From assembly GCA_032164245.1 (NCBI GenBank), contig JAVMKO010000003.1:34905390-34969389 (forward strand): a DNA stretch of 64,000 bases, given 5' to 3'. This stretch comes from Sternotherus odoratus. Its lineage: Eukaryota; Chordata; Testudines; Kinosternidae. This document shows, piece by piece, positions 45,495-55,984 of this stretch. Each line of letters starts with the position of its first letter. The first letter of the stretch is position 1. Below the pieces are notes generated by a model. The model was given only the letters and a program-made list of their open reading frames with translations, was not told the origin of the DNA and made no database searches. Position numbers and translations under genes: made by a program.

Positions 45495-46143
45495 ACTGAC
45501 TGTTGCTCAACTCAAGTGTACTATCAGCTGCCCTTTTATCAGTAGGTGATAAAATTCTGACTTCACTGGTTGCTTCAAAAAATACTCTCATTTTCTATCT
45601 CAGTGATGTCAGCTGTACCTAGTGCTTTTCTTTTATTTTGTGTGATTGTAATCCCAATAAACAGGTCATTACTGCCCTCTGTCTACATCTCCTTTATTTT
45701 TATTTTGCCTAATTTTGATTTTGAACAAAGGACTTCCTGAAACTGCTTGATTCTTAACTCCAACAGGCTGAGTGGTGTAAAGCAAAGAAATTATTGTAGA
45801 AGCTTACAGTAGGAAAGTAACATCCTGTAGAAGCAAATAGGTAGACAACACTGTTAAGGCCCACATAAATAATTTATGAAATTTATAGTAGAAAGTTATT
45901 TTTTTTTCTGAGCTCATCAAAAAGAGATAAACAGCTTGTAATAGGATCTTTTTCCTCTTTTAAATTCAGTATTATCGAAACAGTTTGCAGCAGCCACATC
46001 CCATAAATAGTTGACAGCAAAGAGGCAATTTATATCAATAAAAATTTTGTAAAAGGCAGCCAGACCAGCATGAGATATGAGACTTTTAGCTGCCTGAATA
46101 ATTGTGTATTCTTGATGATATGGGTGAATCTAACATTGATTTA
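45495..46143. other. No recognisable feature
   Basis: No repeat or frame that I can support. Confidence 0.4.
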
Positions 46144-46290
46144 TTTCAGAGGAGCAGCCATGTTAGTCTGTAGTGCAAAAAAAAAAAGGAGTACCTGTGG
46201 CACCTTAGAGACTAATTAATTTATTTCAGCGTAAACCTTTGTGGACTACAGCCCACTTCATTGGGTGCATAGAATGGAACATATAGTAGG
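46144..46290 (+). mobile_element. Reptilian SINE, divergent subfamily
   Basis: AGAGGAGCAGCCATGTTAGT and GTCTGTAGTGC (head), poly-A with GGAGTACCTGTGGCACC, TTAGAGACTAA, then CCTTTGTGGACTACAGCCC and CACTTCATTGGGTGCATAG. Same order as the SINE at 39036 but from a different subfamily. Confidence 0.8.
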
Positions 46291-46292
46291 AA

Positions 46293-46332
46293 GATTATAT
46301 ATATATATATATATATATATAGTGTGTGTGTA
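46293..46332. repeat. (TA)n / (GT)n microsatellite
   Basis: About 28 bases of TATATA followed by GTGTGTGTG, directly after the SINE at 46144-46290. Confidence 0.9.
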
Positions 46333-48269
46333 TGTTATTGTGACATTTTATAACTTTGTACATAGTTCTTTTAGGCAAGCTTACAAATAAAGCAAACTTG
46401 TAGGCCGGATAATTATAAAGGAGGAAGAGGACGCAGAAATAGTCAAGCAGCTCAGAGCATCTCCACTCTCTCCTGTCCCAGCCCCTTCTGGCAGCAACAG
46501 GTATCAATCCTGTGCTTTTCTCCCATCCTGCAATGTCCAGCCTGGGAAGAAGAGGGATTCTAACTGCAGTTTTCCCCAGACCTTACAGAGGAGCTGCAAG
46601 AAGAGCAGAAGTGAGGCTGAGTGGGCAGAATTGATAGGGAACAGGCCCTATGAGGGGTTGTTTTCCTTTCTTTAGAAATGATAAACCTCACACACACTTT
46701 TTTCAGACCACTGTCCAAGGTGAACAGCACAAGAAATGAACCTGAGGTTGGAGCTAGATTTGGTGGAAGGAGTGGAGGAGGACTGGATCCAGAATCTAGT
46801 TTGGAGCTCTCTCTGTAAACAACATGCAAGAGGTCACTCTTATTAGATAACATCTGGAAAAGTGAGGTATTGAAAGCACAGAAGATAAGCTATTACATTT
46901 TATTGGCAGATGACATACAGCTGCAGAATATACATGCAACACCATTAACATACAGCCATTGCCTGAGTGAAAGGTTGAAGACAACCAGCACATAATACAT
47001 TGCACTAGATTTTGCTAAGTACACCAGAGCAGACTCCCTTCCATTATAAGAAATACCATGGAATTTTTATTATTCATGGAGAATAGACATAATCTGTTTT
47101 CATTAAGGTTTCATTTGGAGGATCATCACACATTTTACTGCACGATACTCAGTTTAGTTACCCGAGAAGGCAGAAGGGCTGAGCTGACTGTATGGGGATT
47201 TGAACAGAACCTAGTATCCTAGACTTGATGCTTAGACTGCTACACTATCTTCTCCAGGAAATTCAAATATTTTTTTTAAAAAATGAATTCCATGGCACTG
47301 TTAACTCAGAAAAACTGCAAATGAAACTCTAGAAGAAATGAGTCAAACCTGTCTTCAGTTACACCTATACAACTGCTATTTGAACACAACCACCGGTGTG
47401 ATTTTTGTTCTGCTGGATTCTGCAATCAGAAATTATATTTCAAATCAAATGCTAAGTTCTGAAGGCCTGCAAGAAACTTCCTCTGAAGCATGTGGTACTG
47501 ACCATTGCCAGACATAGGATCCAGGACTTGGTGAACTAATGATCCTTACCAATGCATAATTTCTCTATTATTAGAATTCTGAATACTCAAGAACACAAAT
47601 ATGTTTTAAAACATTATTTGTTAAACAGCTACAAATAAATAATATTTTTGAAAGACGTGATTGTTTTTTTATGGTTCACCAACAGCAAATTGGGCTGAAT
47701 CCAACAAACTTTTCATAAGAAATAATCCAACTAATTCTTGAATCAATTTAAATTGCATGTACACCTTCTTGAAAGGTGTATCACAAGTATCACCTATCAT
47801 TTTTGTAATGCCTATGAGCTCCCCAATAAAAATATCTAAAGAATAGCCCCTAACTCAGAAATCAGAACTTTCTGGTTCTGATTGAACTTCAAAATCCTAG
47901 CTTTTTTCTATAAAATTGAATACACATCATGTATATTATCAAAACTGCAGCTCTGAGATATGTTAATGCTGCCCATGATGAATGTCTCTGCGGTTCTCCT
48001 CTATAGGCTATATTGAAGCTTATGCCAAGAAGCACTCAGACAAAAGTCAATAAGGCTGCTTCCAGTAGCATAGACACTTGTGTTGTTTACCAACTCTTCT
48101 AAAATTAATCTGGAGTGTATTTTAGATGGATTAAGAGACAAAAAGGGATTAGTGTATATATATTGCTAATGAAATTTTTATGACAAGATTAACATTAAAA
48201 CTGAGTGCAGAGTTATTTTGTTACATTTATTCAGAGCTATACAAGCAAGAAGCAGTTTTGACCGAAGAC
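46333..48269. other. Mostly unassigned; one tRNA-like SINE head
   Basis: At 47190-47262 the minus strand reads ATAGTGTAGCAGTCTAAGCA and GGTTCTGTTCAAATCCCC, resembling the A and B boxes of a tRNA-derived SINE (MIR-type). Elsewhere nothing is recognisable; the 97-codon minus-strand frame at 46560-46853 has no known domain. Confidence 0.4.
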
Positions 48270-48384
48270 AAAGGCTAACATTTTCAAATCTGAGTGTCTC
48301 AGATTGGGCCCTTATGTCCATATCTAGGCACCTAAATGGACATTTGCCTTTCAGATGTGTTGAGCACCTGCTGCTCCTATTACA
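48270..48384. repeat. Short hairpin repeat piece (TTTTCAAATCTG / AGGCACCTAAATGG type)
   Basis: TTTTCAAATCTGAGTG, TATCTAGGCACCTAAATGG and TGAGCACCTGCTGCTCC are the sequence of a common short reptile/bird dispersed repeat that ends in a CAGCTCCCATTGA-like palindrome. Confidence 0.55.
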
Positions 48385-48662
48385 GCTTCCATGGAAGCAG
48401 TGGTGTTCACTATATCCAAAAGGCAGAACACTTTTATTCAGATGACTAGACATGCATACAGCTGTAGCTGAATTTTAAATTCTAAGTGATCTAAATAAGA
48501 TTTCCTCACACATGAGTCCATAGGCACTACAGTATTGATATTTAACATAAAGGTTTAATTTAACATTATATTCAAGTTACTTTATCAACCCTTGCTGTTT
48601 GATAGTTAACTAAGGGCTTGAGTCTGCTTCCATTACACAAACCGGGAGCAGGATCCAGCCCT
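48385..48662 (+). repeat. Copy B of the two-copy inverted repeat; empty site for an LTR
   Basis: CTTCCATGGAAGCAGTGGTG then TTCACTATATCC and the block matching 37428-37684 in reverse. Here the sequence runs straight from GTGGTGTTCAC into TATATCC, where copy A has a 515-bp LTR. Its right end abuts the MITE at 48665. Confidence 0.8.
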
Positions 48663-48664
48663 TA

Positions 48665-48925
48665 GGGTACATCTACTACCTGCCAGATCAGTGAGTAGGA
48701 ATCTAGATGCAATAAATCAAGCCCCGAACACGCTCCCCATCAACTCCAGAACTCCAGCTCTGCAAGTGGAGTAAGCGGAGTTGATGGGGGAGCTGCCATG
48801 GTTGACTTGCCGCCGTGAGGATGGCCAGATAAGTCAAACTAAGATACTTTGACTTCAGCTACATGAATAGCGTAGCTGAAGTTGCGTCTCTTCGTTCGAA
48901 CCCGCTCCACAGCATAGCCCAGGTC
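48665..48925. mobile_element. Harbinger-type MITE, TTA flanks
   Basis: Starts GGGTACATCTACTACCTGCC; TTA flanks at 48662-48664 and 48926-48928. The right terminal repeat is decayed (CATAGCCCAGGTC). Internal stems CCCCATCAACTCC with GGAGTTGATGGGG and CTTCAGCTACATGAATAGCG with GTAGCTGAAG match those of 34113-34406 and 27312-27570. Confidence 0.75.
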
Positions 48926-48928
48926 TTA

Positions 48929-49405
48929 AGTTGCAAACTCCTCCTATAAGCAGAGTTTATGATTTTAAAGGCCTAGGGCATAGTGCTTTGGAAGAATAAA
49001 TAACAAAAACCTTAGAAGCCCCATTCTGCATGGAAGGCCTTACTCATGTGAACAACACTGAAAGTTTTGGCCAAGTAATGACTGAATAACCTGATCCTAA
49101 GGTCTGCCTTAAAGCTATTAAAACAATGAAATAACAGTCCAGGATAAAAATCCAAGCAAAAGTAAACAAGAATAGAGTTACAGTCCAAGCAGTTCTCCAT
49201 AAATCTGATTATGTGTTCTTTGTGAATTTGTCAGACACCGAAGGTTATTTTTGTGGTTAAATAGCCCTTTATGAGAGTGATTAAAACTAAATCTTCCTGC
49301 AGGAGAAGTGTCACAATAGAATGCAACATACTTGAAGTCATTCATCGATCCTGAAAATACAGGACACTCTTTACAAAGCTCCCCAAGAAAGTCTGTCCTC
49401 GATAA
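48929..49405. other. No recognisable feature
   Basis: No repeat or domain that I recognise. The 123-codon minus-strand frame at 49178-49549 runs into the hairpin repeat that follows and is not supported as a gene. Confidence 0.4.
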
Positions 49406-49406
49406 C

Positions 49407-49490
49407 ATGACCCAGATTTTCAGCTGGTACAGCTCCATTGAAGTCAGTGGAGCTACACTGCTGTATACCAGCTGAAAATTTGGCCAAATT
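49407..49490. repeat. Short hairpin repeat (fossil MITE)
   Basis: Left arm CCCAGATTTTCAGCTGGTAC, centre AGCTCCATTGAAGTCAGTGG and right arm TATACCAGCTGAAAATTTGG form a nearly perfect stem of about 35 bp; the best-preserved copy in the window. Confidence 0.8.
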
Positions 49491-49889
49491 TGTTTATTAA
49501 CTGTAGTACAGCACCATGACATGGTAATAATGCAGAGAAAGCCCTCCAAGTTGCAGTGAAGATGTGTTATATGTCTCCATTAAGTATTATTTCCACTGAC
49601 TACACAGGCCATCATGTTTCAGACCTTTTTGAAATACACATTGCAGAAAAATTCATTTACCTTTCTACCACTCCAGGTTTACTCACTGAATAATCTGCAG
49701 TACATCAGATCAGGATAATAGAATCTTTTTGATCCAAATCCTGATTGTTGCTGAGCCCCAAGCATCTGATGCTCTTGAATGTTAGGAGGAATGAATAAAA
49801 TGCTCCCCAGGTTTTGAGAAATAGTTAAACTCTAAAGTTCTTGTGCAATATACTGCTAATGAAAACAGGTGTAACATCAACTGCCCCCA

Positions 49890-50240
49890 GTATGATCAAA
49901 CCTAGGACCTCTAGAGCTTAGTGCATAAGCCTCTATTGCAGTGGTTCTCAAACCATGGGTCGCGACCCCTCGGGGTGTTGCTGACCGGCTCCCGAGGGGT
50001 CACGAGCTGTTTCTGCCGCCGAAAAGCCGCCGCCGCGATTGCTTCCACATCTGGCAGCTATTTTCAGCGGACATGCCGAGTGCTCCCGAAAGGACTTAAT
50101 TTATTCGGCGGCTTTTCGGCAGACATAGAAGGGTCCGCCGCACCGAGAGAAAAACCAAAAAGGGGTCGCGGTTCTCAATAGTTTGAGAACCCCTGCTCTA
50201 CTGCATGAGCTAAGAGCCAACTGGCTGCTAGCTAAGGCTA
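49890..50240 (-). mobile_element. tRNA-derived SINE split by a hAT MITE
   Basis: On the minus strand, with the MITE removed, the sequence reads TTAGCTCATGCAGTAGAGGC, TTATGCACTAAGCTCTAGAGG, then TAGGTTTGATCATAC. The first is an A-box-like and the last a B-box-like tRNA promoter element, and the spacing is that of a tRNA head. It is a SINE head and not a working tRNA: the acceptor and anticodon stems do not close. A TC microsatellite follows at 50255-50295. Confidence 0.6.
49939..50195. mobile_element. hAT-type MITE (CAGTGGTTCTCAAAC ends)
   Basis: A 257-bp element with CAGTGGTTCTCAAACCATGG at the left and TAGTTTGAGAACCCCTG at the right. The 8-bp flanks CTCTATTG and CTCTACTG differ at one base. 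The ends match the widespread vertebrate hAT/Charlie type. The interior has CGGCGGCTTTTCGGC stems. Confidence 0.92.
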
Positions 50241-50254
50241 TACAGCAGACTCAT

Positions 50255-50295
50255 TTTATATCTTTCTCTCTCTCTCTCTTTCTCTCTCTGTGGTC
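50255..50295. repeat. (TC)n microsatellite
   Basis: Runs of TCTCTC interrupted by TTTC, likely grown from the tail of the tRNA-derived SINE. Confidence 0.85.
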
Positions 50296-50537
50296 TTGCT
50301 GCAACTAGATGGGACAAAACACCATACCCAGAAGATGTGTGGGTTACACAGACACTAGTGCAAGAACATATGCTGTACCTTTTTACAAGAAGAAAAGCAG
50401 AAATGTGCCCTTCAGGATCATTACTATGTAACATTAGTATATTAGTAGAGCTCAGAGGGTCTTTGGTCTCTGTTGTGTGGCTGCTATATTAACGCATTTG
50501 CAAACATGGTTTTATCCCAAGAGTTTACAATCTAAGA

Positions 50538-50726
50538 CAGTGGTGTCCAATAAAAATTCAATGCTAGCCACACTGCTAGTCACACTTGTGTTTTTGAATT
50601 TTTCTAATTACCCCCATTATAAAAAAGCCACGTTAAGCCACATTATAAAAAAGCCACATTCCTTAGCAACAATTCAATAGCCTTTTAGCCACATGTGACT
50701 AGTGGTGAACATACTGGACACCGCTG
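50538..50726. mobile_element. hAT-type MITE (CAGTGGTGTCCA ends), exact 8-bp duplication
   Basis: A 189-bp element with CAGTGGTGTCCAATAAAAAT at the left and TACTGGACACCGCTG at the right. ATCTAAGA is duplicated exactly at 50530-50537 and 50727-50734. Internal GCCACATTATAAAAAA-type units are duplicated (GCCACGTTAAGCCACATTAT). Non-coding. Confidence 0.92.
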
Positions 50727-50734
50727 ATCTAAGA

Positions 50735-52146
50735 AGCCAAGTGATAAAGGGAGACTGGGGATGGAAGAGATTATCCAATCTATACATGTTTGCTCATAAT
50801 TACCAACAACATAATTAAAGGACATGACAGCTATCCTTATTTGCCCTTTAATTTAGCCATTGTTATTTGGTTGATTTCCTACAGTCATTATGGCAGAGTT
50901 GATTCATGAGGAGGAATGTAGTGGTGAAGAAGAAGAAGAAAGCAATAGAATTAAATATCAGTCCCCACTCCATACTGTGTTGCTTAATATAGAAAGGGCA
51001 GGATTTTAACCAAAGTGTGCTCATAAGATTGTAAATACTCAATAATGCTGTAACATCCTTTTAAAAGAAACAACTCCAAATTAAACTGTTAAAAGAACAA
51101 ATTCTCTATTCACAGGGGACTTTTTATAACAGATTTGCACACTCACCTTAGCAACAGAAGTAAATGTTAATAATGTGAAGAAATTAGGTGCAAGTTTGAC
51201 ATTTTGGTGTCATGTTTCTCAGAATGAATAGCTCTCTGAAATGGCATCAAGCATGATACAGATTTTTCCTAATATTGCTGCTGACATGTAATGGCATTTA
51301 GAAGAGTTTAGATGAGCCAAGCTGAAAAGTAAGATTTCCATTACAAAAGTCAAGGTTTCACTGCAGTTCAGCCACCGCTCTCTGAAGTTCTGCAGATCAC
51401 TAAGCATTTCAATCATGTTCAGTAGTTCTTTGAATTGTCATCTTTTCGGTACATCATTTTTTCTCTAATTATATTGATTTTAGTAAATTGCAGTGTCTTC
51501 CTGTGGTGATTTTCAAATATGTACAGCAAGAAATTGGAGTGTGAGAGGAAAAACAAACTCATTGTGCTCCACTAAGTTATTTTATACCATTAAGCCTTTC
51601 ATGGGGCAAAACAGTAACAAACAGAGATGAGAACACATGAAAATATTATAGTTATCTCAAAAATAAACAGTAGCTTAGTTTCAAAATGAATATAGCCTCA
51701 CCCATCCACCCACCAATCACTGGGCAGAAAAAGAAAACTCTTATCATCGGGTGTGCTGGCTGAATAGTTACAATTCTAGTTTATTTTCAGTGTGCCAAGG
51801 GTACAATTGCCTCTGGACACCTTTATCTTTATTGTGGAAATGCAGCCAGCAAAGTACAGGTCCCAGCATGTAGTGTGATCTGGCCGTTCTGATATGATGA
51901 GGCATTGAACACTGACACCCACAGTCTCCATAAATCACACCTTAATAAAGGGAAAGATCCTAAATTGTGCTCCACTCAGCTACTTAGATGTGGTTATATG
52001 ACCCCCTAGAAAGTTGCCAATGTAGCCCCACTTCTCTAGTTGGGCAAACTAATGAGTACCCATTCATTTTACACTGTTTCCCCTGTAACTGTACCAACAA
52101 TAAAAAAGTAATAAAACCACTGTTTATGATGATTGTGTTAAAAATA
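50735..52146. other. No recognisable feature
   Basis: AT-rich sequence without repeats or frames that I can support. Confidence 0.4.
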
Positions 52147-52217
52147 GAAAGCCAGATCCTCAGCTGGTGTAAATCCATTGAAGTTAATGCAGTTACACCA
52201 CTGAAAATCTGCCCCCG
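52147..52217. repeat. Short hairpin repeat (fossil MITE)
   Basis: AGCCAGATCCTCAGCTGGTG, TAAATCCATTGAAGTTAATG and CAGTTACACCACTGAAAATCTG show the same layout as 49407-49490. Confidence 0.75.
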
Positions 52218-52698
52218 AATTTAGTAAGACATATATGATACAAATGATTTAGAAAGTGCATAACTCAGTCATCATAACTCATATGAAATGTTACCCAAAC
52301 CCTGCCATTTCTTTGCTGTGGGCACATGAATACATGTTCATGATATTTTCAGTTAGTTTACCCTCTGGAGATTTTCTCTCTTACACTTTTTTTGATCTTC
52401 TGCCATCTAACTGTCAGATATAAAACAAAACAACATGATACACTCTATGGTTATATTTAGCAATTACCCCAATAATTTTAGGTGTACTGGATAATAACTT
52501 CCCTAACAATTACAGAAAAGTTTGTAATTATGTATTTAGAAAATACTTCTATAATTTGCCTTGTCAAGTGTTTGGAAGTCAGAAGCCCCTTTTCTCTGTA
52601 ACTCAGACACCTTTGCAAAGCTACTAACGGGACACCTCAGACTGCTGAAACTTCTAAAAGTTAATTTAGGGTCTGATATTGCAACTCATACTTTCTCT

Positions 52699-52762
52699 GA
52701 AATCAGCAATCTCCTCTTGCATACATCAGTGAAATCAGCAATCTCCTCTTGCATACATCAGT
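52699..52762. repeat. Perfect 32-bp tandem duplication
   Basis: The unit beginning GAAATCAGCAATCTCCTC and ending TACATCAGT occurs at 52699-52730 and again, identical, at 52731-52762. Confidence 0.97.
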
Positions 52763-53150
52763 AGAATCCCACTGAAGCCAAAGAGGTTGCCTCAATGTAA
52801 ATGAGAAAAGAATTTGACTCAGCAGGACTATTCCCTGTGAGGCAAACCCACAACCAGACCAGGGCTGCTCATTCAATTGCTACACACTCCTTCCAAAGAG
52901 CCTGCAGTGAGCTCAGGCATGTTGCAGCAGCCTATTCCTGGGCTAGAGCCAGGACAGATGACCCCGAGGTACAGATATTTCACTCTCACCACAAGAGCTT
53001 CAAGTCAATCTGTGCAACAGTACCATCCTCTAGGAACCCTCTTGCTGCTTCACAGTTTTACAGACTTCCTGGGCTTCCAGCCTGCCCTCCATTCTGTGCC
53101 TTGCCTATGCCTGCCCCAGCCTTATTCCAGCACACTTCAGCCCTATCCAT
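52763..53150. other. Unassigned
   Basis: A pyrimidine- and CA-rich stretch. The frames at 52801-53229 and 52877-53185 overlap in different phases and show no known domain. Confidence 0.35.
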
Positions 53151-53159
53151 ACGCTATTA

Positions 53160-54590
53160 TGACCTTGTTTCAGCCCAGTTTCTGAACCCCAGACCTTTGG
53201 ACTCATACTTAGCTTATGATCCATTATGACCCCCAGATCCCTTTCTAAAGTACTGCTTCCTAGGCAGTTATTTAGCATTTTGTTACTTATTACTTTATCT
53301 TCTAAGTGTTTGCAAATTGATTGTTTAATTATTTGCTCCATTATCTTTCTGGGTAAGGACGTTAAGCTGACTGGTCTGTAATTCCTCAGGTTGTCTTTAT
53401 TTCCCTTTTTATAGATTGGCACTACATTTGCCCTTTTCCAGTTCTCTGGAATCTCTCCCATCTTCCATGACTTTTTGAAGATAATCACTAATGGATCAGC
53501 TACTTTCTCAGTCAGCTCCTTGAGCACTCTAGGATAAATTTCATCAGGTCCTGTCGACACGAAGGTATCCAACTTGTCTAAGTAACTTGTTCTTTCCCTA
53601 TTTTAGTTTCTAATCCTACATCATTTTCTTTGGCATTCACTATCTTAGACATCCAGTTGCTACCAAAGTCTTTGGTGAAAACTAAAACAAAAAAGTCATT
53701 TAACTTCTGCCATTTCCACATTATCTGTTATTCATTTTCCTCTGTCACTGAGTAACAGGCCTACCCTGTCCTTGGTCTTCCTCTTGCTTCTAATGTATGT
53801 ATAAAAGGTTTTCTTGTTGCCCTTCATGGTTCTAGCTAATTTTATCTTGTTTTGTGCCTTTGCTTTTCTAATTTTGTCCCTACATACTTGTATTTGTTTA
53901 TATTCATCCTTTGTAATTTGACCTAGTTTCCACTTATTTTAGGACTCTTTTTTGAGTTTCAGATCATTAAAGATCTCCTGGTTAAATCAGGGTGGTCTCT
54001 TGCCATACTTCCTATCTTTCCTATGCAGTGGGATAGTTTGCTCTTGTGCCCTTAATAATCTCTCTTGGAAAAATTGCCAACTCTTCTGAACTGTTTTCCC
54101 CCAAGATTTGTTTCCCATGAGATCTTACCTAAAAACTTCCTGAGTTTGCTAAAGTCTGCCTTCTTTAAATCCATTCTCTTTATTGTGCTGTTTTCCCTTG
54201 TACAATTTCATAATCACTTTCACCTACACTGCCTTCCATTTTCAGATTCTCAACCAGTTTGCTCCTGTTTATCAAAATCAAATCTAGAACAGCCTCTCCC
54301 ATAATAGCTTTCTCCACCCTCTGAAATAAAAAGTGTCCAATACATTCCAAGAATTTGTTGGCTAATCTATGCCCTGCTGTGTTATTTTCCCAACAGATGT
54401 CTGGTTAATTCAAGTCCCCCATCCCCACCATGTCCTGTGCTTTGGATGATTTTGTTAGTTGTTTATAGAAAGCCTCTTCTGCTTGGGTCAGTGGTCTGCA
54501 GTAGACCTCTACCATGATATCAGCCTTGATCTATAGTCTTTTCTGCCTTAAACTCTATCAATCTCCAGATATAAGGTTTTGGACTTTGCA
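53160..54590 (-). pseudogene. CR1 LINE: endonuclease and RT, with internal deletion
   Basis: Reading leftwards from 54590, broken frames give endonuclease motifs ([52 protein letters not shown]) and then, in the open frame 53105-53572, the RT start: TGPDEIYPRVLKEL, LVIIFKKSWKMGEIPENWKR, ANVVPIYKKGNKDN, NYRPVSLTSLPRKIMEQII. Right after SNKMLNN the frame jumps to LGSSTLERDLGVIMDHKLS, which in intact CR1 lies several hundred bases further on. So the catalytic core containing FADD is deleted while the frame is kept. Stops in the endonuclease part make it non-functional. The 3' tail is missing in this copy. Confidence 0.88.
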
Positions 54591-54884
54591 CAAAAATCTT
54601 ATTCCCAAATTCCTGTACCTATAATTTGATGACTTTAATAAAAGCAGTTTAGATAGCCAAAAAATGGTTAGTGTTAAAAGCTGAATATAGCTTTACCAAA
54701 TAGTTTGTATTTGTTATTGTAAAACTGATTTGTGATCTATAATATTACTTATTAATAAAGGGCCATATAGTTATTAACATCAATAGAGCTACAATGTCAA
54801 AATCAGTGTAGCACAGTTGTGGGCTAAGCTTTCTGTTTTCATTTATAATTCAACTTCTGAGAACATCAATATAATTTGCAGATA

Positions 54885-55150
54885 CTAGATCACTGAATCT
54901 CACAATAATCCACTGAAGTACCAGTGGGTACATATTATTCCAGCTTCATAGGTTGTTTTTCCCTTCAGAGCTGAAATGGTGGGTTCAGGGCCATACAGCA
55001 AGTCATCAGCAGAACAAACAATAGAACAGAAGTGACTCCATTTAAGTCAATGACAAAACCCTCATTGAGTGCAGAGGGGACCAAGATTTAACCCTAGGTC
55101 TCTTAACTTCTAGTTCAGGTCCTTACCTTGAAGTCGATCCTAGGTGTGAT
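54885..55150 (+). mobile_element. L2-like LINE 3' remnant
   Basis: AATAATCCACTGAAGTACCAG, TATTATTCCAGCTTCATAGG, GAGCTGAAATGGTGGGTTCAG and GGCCATACAGCAAGTCATCAG, AGATTTAACCCTAGGTCTC and TTAACTTCTAGTTCAGG follow the L2 3' end in order, interrupted by ACTCCATTTAAGTCAATGAC, a piece of the short hairpin family. Confidence 0.6.
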
Positions 55151-55570
55151 TAAATACTTCTCATTCCATTTTGTATCCAGACTGAAGATTTTTGTCAAGA
55201 GGAGGAGTAACAGCCATTTTTATACTTGCCTTTCATCTTATTTTTACTATTTTATGATACACAAACACCATTGACTAGAGAAGATGTATATTTCAGCTAA
55301 TTGAATCTGATTTTAGAATTTTGTAAAGCTTATGAATTAAAAGAGGCTAAAGCTAAATGACAACATCTTCAAATTTTAATGTGAGAAATAACATGCCCTT
55401 AAAAGAGTTGGAAATTCATTACATTCTGCTTTACTGAAAAAGCATTGATGTGATTTTGTTTTCAGGTAAACTGACAGTAATTGATACAAAAACCTAACAG
55501 AATTTGTAAGTTATTTCTGACTGAAAATGTTAGACTTGGTTCAGATGGAGCAAAGGGTGGGGGCACAAGG

Positions 55571-55655
55571 CTCCAGTTGCAGCTCCACAATTCAGAGTCA
55601 CCTGGTCCCATCACAAGTAAGGGCTGCACTCTGAATTGTGGAACTGCAGAGGCTC
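55571..55655. repeat. Inverted repeat
   Basis: TTGCAGCTCCACAATTCAGA (from 55577) and TCTGAATTGTGGAACTGCAG (to 55649) are complementary at 20 of 22 positions across the full arms, around a loop of about 29 bases. It may be a small MITE; no target duplication is legible. Confidence 0.75.
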
Positions 55656-55984
55656 CATTCTGCTCCTCCATGTCCCCTTTCACATCATACAGGCATCCAA
55701 CATGCTACCTCCTTTCCCCATACGCCAAGAATGAGAATAGTGCAGGAAGTAGCAGAGCACCTGCACTAACTTTCCATCTGGGGAGAGCTCCCCTGCTTAG
55801 GGGAAAATTCTCCCTTGGCCATCTGTAGAACAGCACAAACTAGCTTATGCAAAGTGGCCTTAGACTGCAGAAATCAGCACTGTTTCCATTTTAAATACTA
55901 GGGGTATGATTTTCCCTTTCCCCCTTGAAGATCCACGCATATAACTCTTGGAGCACTGAGGAAGCTCCAGAAGAAAGCCTGTGT

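Noticed and set aside
49890..50240. Possible tRNA gene on the minus strand
   Set aside because: A- and B-box-like motifs are present, but the cloverleaf does not close and a MITE interrupts it; it is a SINE head.
52801..53229. 142-codon plus-strand frame
   Set aside because: The end overlaps CR1 in antisense and the rest has no domain; a second frame overlaps it in another phase.
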